Shown here: positions 4,892 through 10,727 of the stretch, in pieces
Numbering within the stretch: the stretch's first letter is position 1
How the letters are laid out: the number at the start of each line of letters is the position of its first letter
Source of the DNA: Candidatus Zhuqueibacterota bacterium
GTDB taxonomy: Bacteria > Zhuqueibacterota > Zhuqueibacteria > Residuimicrobiales > Krinioviventaceae
Assembly: GCA_003854995.1 (NCBI GenBank)
Contig: RQOI01000422.1
Location: 1 to 10,727 of the forward strand
Reading direction: 5' to 3'
Length of the DNA stretch: 10,727 nucleotides
The notes under the pieces: model-generated
Seen by the model: the letters and a program-made list of their open reading frames with translations, nothing else
What the model was told of the DNA's origin: nothing
The model's database searches: none
Position numbers and translations under genes: made by a program

Positions 4892-7879
4892 ATGATGAAA
4901 AAAGTTTTTTCGACCGCGCACTCTCTCCTCTTGTTTGTCTTTTTCCTCTCCGGCGCCAGCGCTCTCATCTATCAGACGGTCTGGATTCGGCAATTCGGTC
5001 TGCTGTTCGGCGTCGACGTCTTTGCCGTGGCAACCGTGCTGACGGCTTTCATGGCAGGTCTCGCTCTGGGCAATCTGCTCTTTGGAAAAATTGTCGATGT
5101 GCGGGATAATGCCTTCAAGCTGTTCATCCTGATCGAGATGGGAATCGGCTTGTATGCACTGTTCTTTCCGATCGCCTTCAACGGATTGACTCACCTGTGC
5201 GTCGGTCTTTATCGCGTCCTGCCCCTCGGCTTTTACACCACCCAGCTCTATCGATTTGTCATTGCCTTCCTCTTTCTTCTCTTCCCGACAACTTTGATGG
5301 GTGGGACGCTGCCGGTGCTCACCCGCATCTTTGTGAAAAAATTGGATACGCTGGGGTGGAATGTGGGACGACTGTACAGCATCAACAATCTCGGCGCCTT
5401 TATGGGCTGCTTTTTAGCCGGATTCATCCTCATGCGCGCCATTGGCCTGCGCTATTCCATCTATGTGGGCGCCGGTCTGAACCTGCTGAATGTCCTCGTC
5501 ATCCTCGCTGTCAGATATTTTCATTCTGACGACCGTTCGACGCCGGAGAGCACGCCCAGTGACTCTGACGGTGATGCTGTCGAGATCATGCCCGACAGAG
5601 TGGTCCGTTTCGTCCTCTGGGCTTTTGCGATCGAAGGTTTCACCGCTCTGGCGTACGAGGTCATCTGGACTCGCATTTTCATCGGCTTTTCGCATGACAA
5701 GAGCGTCTATTTTTACACGACGGTCATTTTGAGCTTTATCTTTGGACTGTCGCTCGGCAGCATTCTCATCGCCAGGCAAACCGGCAAAAAGAAGAATTTG
5801 CTGATGCTGTTCGGCGCCATCGAGGTGCTGATCGGCATCACGGTCATCATCCTCTTGTCGATATTCCCGCACATCGGCGAGTTACTCAACACCTGGCGTT
5901 TGTCTTATACGGAATCATGGTGGAGCAGTCTGGGGCGGGAGTATCTGCTGTTTTTTCTGGTCATGATCGTGCCGACGACGTTGATGGGCATGACATTTCC
6001 AATTGTCAGCGTCATCTGCACGCCGCAGCTGCGACGACTGGGCGCTCGCATCGGCGAGATCGGTTTTCTCGACACCGTCGGTTCGATCTTTGGCGCCTTT
6101 GCCGCCGGCTTCATCCTGATTCCGCTTTTGGGCGTCGTCAAAGCGGTGCTGTTCAACGCGGCGATCAATATCGTCATCGGCCTCGTCGCTGTCCTGATTC
6201 ATCCGCATGCGCCCAAAAAATTGAAATCCGGTTTTGCCGGCAGCACCATCGCCATGCTCGTCGTGCTGATCCTTTTTGCGCCGGACAAGACCTATTTTCA
6301 GCACTGGCAGACCCGGCGACCCGGTGACAGATTGCTCTACTATCGCGAAGGAGCGGATGCGACCATCGCCGTGCCGCAGCACAATGACGGCGTAAAATTT
6401 CTGTCCATCAATGGATCGGTCACCGCGTTTGCGGATTACGGTGACATCCGCGTCCACAAAATGCTCGGCTACCTTCCCTATTTTGTGCATGAGGATCCAC
6501 GGACTGCCCTCGTCATCGGCCTGGGGATGGGGGTAACCGCCCAGTCGCTGATGCTGCCCGGCATAGACCGCGTCGATTGCGTGGAAATAAACCGCGGCGT
6601 CCTCGAGGCTGCCGGCTATTTTGCTGCGGAGAACGGCAATGTTCTTGCTGAAGAGCGGCTGAACATGATCGTCGATGATGGACGCGGCTATTTGACCATG
6701 ACGACGGAAAAATATGATATCATCACATCGAATGCCGTGCATGCGCGGTTGAGCGGCGGGCTTTACACGAAAGAGTTTTACGAGATCTGTAAAAAACGGC
6801 TGACCGAAAAAGGCGTCATGTGTCAATGGACTGCGACAAACTGGCTGACGCCAGTCGAGTTCGCGTCTCTCATCGCCTCGTTTCACGCCGTCTTTCCGCA
6901 TACGAGTTTATGGCTGGTGAATGCCGGCCATCTGCTGATCATTGGCGCGCCCGCGCCCCTCACCTTTCGCGTCGCGGATCTCGAAGAGCGGTTGAATGTT
7001 GACAAGGTTCAAGCCGATCTCGCCGCCTACATGCTCAACACGCCCGAAGCGCTGTTGGCGCATTTTATCACGGATGAGCGACATCTTCCCGTCCTGATGC
7101 AAAACGCGCCCCTGAATACGGATGATGTGCCCATTGCGGAATTGAGTCGCGTCGTGAACAAGATGCAGATACCACAAGTTGTGTTGGGACTGATCAGTGT
7201 GAAACATGATCTGGCCGATCGACTCGTCGGTGCTGCGGATGGCGGCATGATCGATTGCCGAGAGAGAGTGCGAAATTACAATCTGGCGGAGAAATATTAT
7301 CTCCAAGGCGTATTTGCAAATAATTTTTACGGCGAATCTCTGCTGGCGTTGAATATGCTCACACAGGCTCTGGATCTGATCCCGGATGACTATCGCTATC
7401 ACGAAGAAGCGGCCGGCATCAATCTGGCCATTGCGCGCCAGACCGATCTGACAAAAGATGCGTTCATGACGTTTTTGGACAATGCAATCGAGCATCTCAA
7501 CGCCATGATCGCGCGCTATCCGAATTCCGCTTTTGACTGGAATAACCTCGGCTTTGCCTATATGAACCGTGGCCAGCTGGAGGAAGCGGAGACGGCGTTC
7601 ACGCGCGCGCTGGCATTGGCGCCGGAGAATCCGCTGCCGAGAATTTATCGCGCGTCCATCTACGCCGGCAGGGGAGACGCTGCTGCGGCCGAGGCGGAAC
7701 TGACGCAGGTGATCGCCCATTTTCCGCATGAGCTTGAAGCCTATTATCGACTTGGGCTCATCTACGAATTCACCAATCGAATGGACAAGGCCATATCGAC
7801 TTTAGAAAAAATAGTCTCCCGGGATGCGGGATATCGCGACACGACGACTCGATTGGCGAGGTTAAAAGCTCGGCGTTGA
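4892..7879 (+). CDS. Fused membrane / spermidine-synthase-like / TPR protein
   Basis: Very long protein of 995 aa in the inner membrane. Residues about 11-210 and 238-436 are two copies of the same multi-helix membrane unit: ALIYQTVWIRQF matches ALAYEVIWTRIF, FPTTLMGGTLPV matches VPTTLMGMTFPI, and GAFMGCFLAGFIL matches GSIFGAFAAGFIL. A last helix at about 449-463 leads into a spermidine-synthase-like domain (about 480-690): GLGMGVTA (543-550, SAM-type glycine loop), VEIN (564-567), DDGRGYL (595-601), LYTKEFY (624-630). LNTDDVP (741-747) is a motif shared by such fusions. A TPR tail follows (about 797-995), clearest at 882-914. The active-site Asp of true aminopropyltransferases is Asn614 in ITSNAVH, so polyamine synthesis is doubtful. 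The start is ATG 4892, placed 7 bases after AGGTGAG; a GTG at 4880 would lie inside that site. First gene of the cluster. Confidence 0.88.
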   Translation: MMKKVFSTAHSLLLFVFFLSGASALIYQTVWIRQFGLLFGVDVFAVATVLTAFMAGLALGNLLFGKIVDVRDNAFKLFILIEMGIGLYALFFPIAFNGLTHLCVGLYRVLPLGFYTTQLYRFVIAFLFLLFPTTLMGGTLPVLTRIFVKKLDTLGWNVGRLYSINNLGAFMGCFLAGFILMRAIGLRYSIYVGAGLNLLNVLVILAVRYFHSDDRSTPESTPSDSDGDAVEIMPDRVVRFVLWAFAIEGFTALAYEVIWTRIFIGFSHDKSVYFYTTVILSFIFGLSLGSILIARQTGKKKNLLMLFGAIEVLIGITVIILLSIFPHIGELLNTWRLSYTESWWSSLGREYLLFFLVMIVPTTLMGMTFPIVSVICTPQLRRLGARIGEIGFLDTVGSIFGAFAAGFILIPLLGVVKAVLFNAAINIVIGLVAVLIHPHAPKKLKSGFAGSTIAMLVVLILFAPDKTYFQHWQTRRPGDRLLYYREGADATIAVPQHNDGVKFLSINGSVTAFADYGDIRVHKMLGYLPYFVHEDPRTALVIGLGMGVTAQSLMLPGIDRVDCVEINRGVLEAAGYFAAENGNVLAEERLNMIVDDGRGYLTMTTEKYDIITSNAVHARLSGGLYTKEFYEICKKRLTEKGVMCQWTATNWLTPVEFASLIASFHAVFPHTSLWLVNAGHLLIIGAPAPLTFRVADLEERLNVDKVQADLAAYMLNTPEALLAHFITDERHLPVLMQNAPLNTDDVPIAELSRVVNKMQIPQVVLGLISVKHDLADRLVGAADGGMIDCRERVRNYNLAEKYYLQGVFANNFYGESLLALNMLTQALDLIPDDYRYHEEAAGINLAIARQTDLTKDAFMTFLDNAIEHLNAMIARYPNSAFDWNNLGFAYMNRGQLEEAETAFTRALALAPENPLPRIYRASIYAGRGDAAAAEAELTQVIAHFPHELEAYYRLGLIYEFTNRMDKAISTLEKIVSRDAGYRDTTTRLARLKARR

Positions 7880-7932
7880 GTCGCACTGGCGTGGAGGGGT
7901 CACGAGCTGAGACGATCTCTCAACCTGACCGA

Positions 7933-7960
7933 TTCAAATGGCCGCGACCATCTTTATAAA
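7933..7960 (+). promoter_or_regulatory. Possible internal promoter before mscS
   Basis: TTCAAA (7933-7938) and TATAAA (7955-7960) are spaced by 16 bases in the 104-base gap after the fusion gene. The -10 match is good and the -35 is weak. The message would start near 7967, just before the ribosome binding site, so mscS could be expressed apart from the fusion gene. No terminator was found in this gap. Confidence 0.3.
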
Positions 7961-7983
7961 GCAATACAAAAGGAGGACCAACC

Positions 7984-8817
7984 ATGGAAAATTGGCTTGC
8001 CCAGGCGAGAGCTTTTCTGCTGTCGCCCGGCTTTTTGCTGGTGCTGAAGAATGTCATTTACGCCATCCTCATCTTTGTTGTCGGCAAATGGGTGGCCAAA
8101 CTGATCAAAAATTCAGTGCAAAAGATCATGCGGCGTCACAATGTCGATGACACCCTGATCGGCTTTTTGACCCATCTCATCTATTTCATCCTGCTCATTT
8201 TCGTCGTGCTCGCGGCGCTCGAGCGTCTCGGCATCAAGACGACGTCCCTGACCGCCATCCTCGCCGCCGCCGGTTTTGCGGTCGGTTTGGCGCTGCAGGG
8301 CGGACTGGCCAATTTTGCTGCCGGCGTGCTGATGCTGATCTTTCGTCCTTTCAGGGTTGGCGATTACATCGAGGCCGCCGGAACAGCCGGCATCGTCGAA
8401 GCAATCCATATATTCACCACGCAGTTGTGTACGCCGGACAACAAGACAATCATCATCCCCAATGCATCGATCACCGCGGGCAATATCATCAACTATTCCG
8501 CGAAACCGGTGCGGCGCGTCGATTTGACATTTGGCTGCGGCTACAACGACGATCTCGTCAAAGTCAAGCGCGTGCTGGACGACATTCTTGCCAATGACAA
8601 TCGGATTCTCGCCGAGCCGGCGCCGCAGGTCGCTATTTCGGACCTGGCGAATAGCAGTGTGAAATTTGTCGTTCGGCCGTGGGTCAATTCGGCCGATTAC
8701 TGGGATGTCTATTTTGATGTGACCGAAAAGGTCAAACGGCGCTTCGACGAGGAAGGCATAGCCATCCCATTTCCGCAACAGGATGTGCATGTTTATCAGC
8801 ATGACGCTGAAAAGTGA
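7984..8817 (+). CDS. mscS: Small-conductance mechanosensitive channel
   Basis: Inner-membrane channel of 277 aa that opens on membrane stretch and releases solutes during osmotic downshock; it acts as a homoheptamer. The size and pattern match E. coli MscS (286 aa). Three membrane helices lie at about 18-38, 60-80 and 88-114, with the pore helix reading AAAGFAVGLALQGGLANFAAG (95-115, given here in part: GLALQGGLANFAAG), rich in the packed Gly/Ala pairs of this family. The beta domain begins with IFRPFRVGDYIE, and IIIPNASITAGNIINYS is the conserved family stretch at about 158-174. The C-terminal alpha/beta domain ends with GIAIPFPQQDVHVY. The AAGGAGG site ends 7 bases before the ATG, the strongest ribosome binding site in the window, so the start is secure. 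Confidence 0.96.
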   Translation: MENWLAQARAFLLSPGFLLVLKNVIYAILIFVVGKWVAKLIKNSVQKIMRRHNVDDTLIGFLTHLIYFILLIFVVLAALERLGIKTTSLTAILAAAGFAVGLALQGGLANFAAGVLMLIFRPFRVGDYIEAAGTAGIVEAIHIFTTQLCTPDNKTIIIPNASITAGNIINYSAKPVRRVDLTFGCGYNDDLVKVKRVLDDILANDNRILAEPAPQVAISDLANSSVKFVVRPWVNSADYWDVYFDVTEKVKRRFDEEGIAIPFPQQDVHVYQHDAEK

Positions 8818-8823
8818 GCCGGC

Positions 8824-9891
8824 ATGGAAAAGAAAACAGGTTTTTTCAAAGATTTCTTCGGCACCATTAGGCGAGACCTCAAAGAGACAAACCTAAAGAC
8901 TTCACTTGGACGCGACCTGCGTGGCGTCTATGAGTTCTATCTGTCCTCCAAGGAGCGGGAAGAGTTGGCAGCGATGGGATGGTTCCGGCGATGGCTCTAT
9001 CGCGTTTTTTGGCTCATTATCAATATACTGAAAAAGCTGTCACCGTTTCGACGACTGTTACTGCTGCTCTCCATCATCCTCTTGTTTGATATCGAGAATA
9101 GCGCCAGAATGATCGGTGGTTATCTTGTGTTGTTCATCGTACTTCTTTTGGAGCTGAAGGACAAGCTGCTTGCGCGCGATGAACTCAAAGCCGGACGTGC
9201 GGTGCAAGAGGCGTTGCGTCCCGAGACTTGTCCGCCAGTCGCCGGATGGGACATCTTTTTCTATACGCGTTCGGCAAACGAGGTGGGTGGAGACCTCGTC
9301 GATTGCATTCGATTGACCGATGATCGCTTTGCTTTCATGCTTGGAGACGTCTCCGGCAAGGGGCTCGGCGCTGCCCTGTTGATGGCGCAAATGCAGGCAA
9401 GCGTTCATGCTCTGGCGACCTCGACAAAATCCATTTCAAGATTAGTGACACAATTGAATGAACTCTATTGTCGCGGCGGTTTGTCAAGCAGCTTTATCTC
9501 ATTCATCTATTTTGATATTAGACCTAATTCGGGCAAAGTGACTTTTGTCAATGCCGGCCATATTCCGCCCGTCATTATCAGGAATGGCATTCTGCAGGAA
9601 TGGAGCAAGGGCAACCCCGCTCTTGGTCTGGAAAAAAGAGCGAAATACAGAGAAGAATCTTTCAGCCTGGATGCGAATGATCTGTTCGTCGTTTATACTG
9701 ATGGTCTCAGTGAAGCACGCAATGAACATGGCGACTTCTGGGGAGAAGAACGGTTCTTTGCGCTGTTGCCGACATTGATAAAACTCGACTGCAAATCAAT
9801 GGGGGAGAGGATCGTGCAGACAATAGACGCCTTCATCGGCGATGCTCTACGAAGTGATGATTTGACATTTTTGATCTTGAAACGAAATTGA
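8824..9891 (+). CDS. Membrane-anchored PP2C-type serine phosphatase, SpoIIE/RsbU family
   Basis: Metal-dependent protein serine/threonine phosphatase, 355 aa. The N-terminal part has a charged region (1-50), then hydrophobic stretches at about 60-70, 77-89 and 98-110 that anchor it to the membrane, and a helical linker (111-135). The phosphatase domain covers about 138-355. Metal ligands look complete: GGDLVD (155-160; Asp157 and Asp160), GDVSGKG (174-180; Asp175), YTDGLSE (291-297; Asp293) and DDLT (345-348). NAGHIPP (243-249) is also typical. In relatives the substrate is a phosphorylated anti-anti-sigma factor (STAS protein), which is then released to act on an anti-sigma factor; no such partner lies in this window. 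It starts 6 bases after the mscS stop with only a weak site, so translation probably depends on mscS. This suggests a stress-sensing link, but that is inference. Confidence 0.93.
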   Translation: MEKKTGFFKDFFGTIRRDLKETNLKTSLGRDLRGVYEFYLSSKEREELAAMGWFRRWLYRVFWLIINILKKLSPFRRLLLLLSIILLFDIENSARMIGGYLVLFIVLLLELKDKLLARDELKAGRAVQEALRPETCPPVAGWDIFFYTRSANEVGGDLVDCIRLTDDRFAFMLGDVSGKGLGAALLMAQMQASVHALATSTKSISRLVTQLNELYCRGGLSSSFISFIYFDIRPNSGKVTFVNAGHIPPVIIRNGILQEWSKGNPALGLEKRAKYREESFSLDANDLFVVYTDGLSEARNEHGDFWGEERFFALLPTLIKLDCKSMGERIVQTIDAFIGDALRSDDLTFLILKRN

Positions 9892-9901
9892 GGCGCTGAG
9901 A

Positions 9902-10727
9902 ATGAAGATCGTTGTCTTGGATGGCTATACCCTGAATCCCGGAGATCTCAGCTGGCAGCCGCTCATGCATCTCGGCCATTGCCTGATTTACGAACGGACG
10001 TCAGATGCGCAGCTGCTGGCGCGCTGCCGCGACGCTGACATTCTGGTGACGAACAAAGTCATTCTCTCCGGCGAGCGCATCGCCCAGCTGCCCTGCCTGA
10101 AATACATCGGCGTGTCTGCGACGGGATATAATGTCGTGGACGTCGCCGCGGCGAAGCGGGCGGGGATCATTGTCACCAACGTTCCGGCATACAGCACCAT
10201 GTCCGTCGCCCAGATGGTCTTTGCGCACATTCTCAATTTGACCATGCCGGTCGCCAAACACGCCGAATCCGTGCGACGGGGCACATGGAGTCGCTGTGAA
10301 GATTTCTCCTTCTGGGAAACGCCTCTCGTCGAGCTGGATGGCCGCATGCTCGGCATCATTGGCATGGGGCGCATTGGCCGCGTGGTCGCGCAGGTTGGGC
10401 ACAGCTTTGGCATGCAGGTGTTGTTCTACGAGCCGGAGCAGACGACGGACAAACAAACGTGGGCGAAACAGGTTGACCTCGACTCGCTGTTTCACGCCAG
10501 CGATATCTTGACCCTGCACTGTCCCTTGACAGAGGCCACCCACAGGATTGTCAATCGAGAGCGACTGGCGATGATGAAAAAGAGCGCCTATATCATCAAC
10601 ACCGGTCGCGGGCCGCTCATCGACGAAGTCGCGCTCGCCGAGGCGCTCAATGCCGGTCAGATTGCCGGCGCCGGCCTGGATGTCCTGTCGACCGAGCCGC
10701 CGGCGCTGGACAATCCGCTGCTGACGG
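9902..10727 (+). CDS. D-isomer-specific 2-hydroxyacid dehydrogenase, truncated by the right edge
   Basis: NAD-dependent oxidoreductase of the D-2-hydroxyacid dehydrogenase family, closest in style to glycerate/hydroxypyruvate reductases (HprA-like). 275 codons are present. The substrate domain is at the N-terminus (MKIVVLDGYTLNPGDLSW, with VSATGYNVVDV at 71-81 and VPAYSTMSVAQMVFA at 94-108). The Rossmann glycine motif is GMGRIG (154-159). Glu177 ends the second beta strand (LFYEPE), which favours NAD(H) over NADP(H). The catalytic Arg is Arg236 in NTGRGPLIDE and the catalytic Glu is Glu265 in STEPP. The catalytic His, about 20 residues later, lies outside the window. ATG 9902 is 8 bases after GAGG, which overlaps the phosphatase stop codon; the spacing suggests it is translated from the same message. 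Confidence 0.93.
   Translation, partial: MKIVVLDGYTLNPGDLSWQPLMHLGHCLIYERTSDAQLLARCRDADILVTNKVILSGERIAQLPCLKYIGVSATGYNVVDVAAAKRAGIIVTNVPAYSTMSVAQMVFAHILNLTMPVAKHAESVRRGTWSRCEDFSFWETPLVELDGRMLGIIGMGRIGRVVAQVGHSFGMQVLFYEPEQTTDKQTWAKQVDLDSLFHASDILTLHCPLTEATHRIVNRERLAMMKKSAYIINTGRGPLIDEVALAEALNAGQIAGAGLDVLSTEPPALDNPLLT

Noticed and set aside
5915..6901. 328-codon open frame on the minus strand inside the fusion gene
   Set aside because: Antisense to a well-supported gene, of shadow composition (His, Arg, Asp, Gln rich), and with no ribosome site.
7875..7924. GTTGAG ... CTCAAC repeat after the fusion gene as a terminator
   Set aside because: The arms are only 6 bp with a 38-base loop and no T-run, so termination is not supported.

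Overview
The window is gene-dense bacterial chromosome with moderate-to-high GC in genes, AT-rich intergenic gaps, short intergenic distances, Shine-Dalgarno sequences of the GGAG type and intrinsic terminators. No phage, IS, CRISPR or full RNA gene was found. The gene content (three-subunit proton-translocating transhydrogenase, Hsp20, a fused spermidine-synthase-like membrane/TPR protein, MscS, a membrane-anchored PP2C phosphatase) is typical of a free-living Gram-negative-type bacterium. My best guess is an environmental lineage such as KSB1/Calditrichota or a neighbouring FCB or delta-proteobacterial group, but this is low-confidence inference from protein style, with no database check.

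Layout. 1-387 (+) is the end of a beta-rich protein I do not recognise. It converges on a minus-strand hsp20 (454-885), with a perfect 10-bp hairpin between the two that can terminate in both directions. Upstream of hsp20 (886-1134) is an AT-rich control region with a good -24/-12 (sigma-54-type) promoter match and a distal inverted repeat. 1174-4016 (-) is the pntAa-pntAb-pntB operon, with its own promoter and a clear intrinsic terminator at 1131-1165. 4085-4702 (-) is a small SAM-dependent methyltransferase beginning with a non-ATG start. The 4703-4891 gap holds back-to-back promoters for the methyltransferase and for the plus-strand cluster.

The plus-strand cluster (4892 to the right edge) encodes a 995-residue fusion protein (duplicated membrane domain, spermidine-synthase-like fold, TPR tail), a MscS channel, a membrane-anchored SpoIIE/RsbU-type phosphatase and a D-2-hydroxyacid dehydrogenase cut by the window edge. 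mscS, the phosphatase and the dehydrogenase are 6 and 10 nt apart and are probably translated from one message.

How the genes may work together. The pnt operon supplies NADPH at the expense of the proton gradient. hsp20 protects unfolded proteins. MscS and the phosphatase look like an envelope-stress or osmotic-stress pair. Most of this is ordinary housekeeping. The items most worth a second look are the transhydrogenase, whose membrane part lacks the usual proton-channel histidine; the sigma-54-like promoter of hsp20; and the fusion protein, whose synthase domain lacks the usual catalytic acid.
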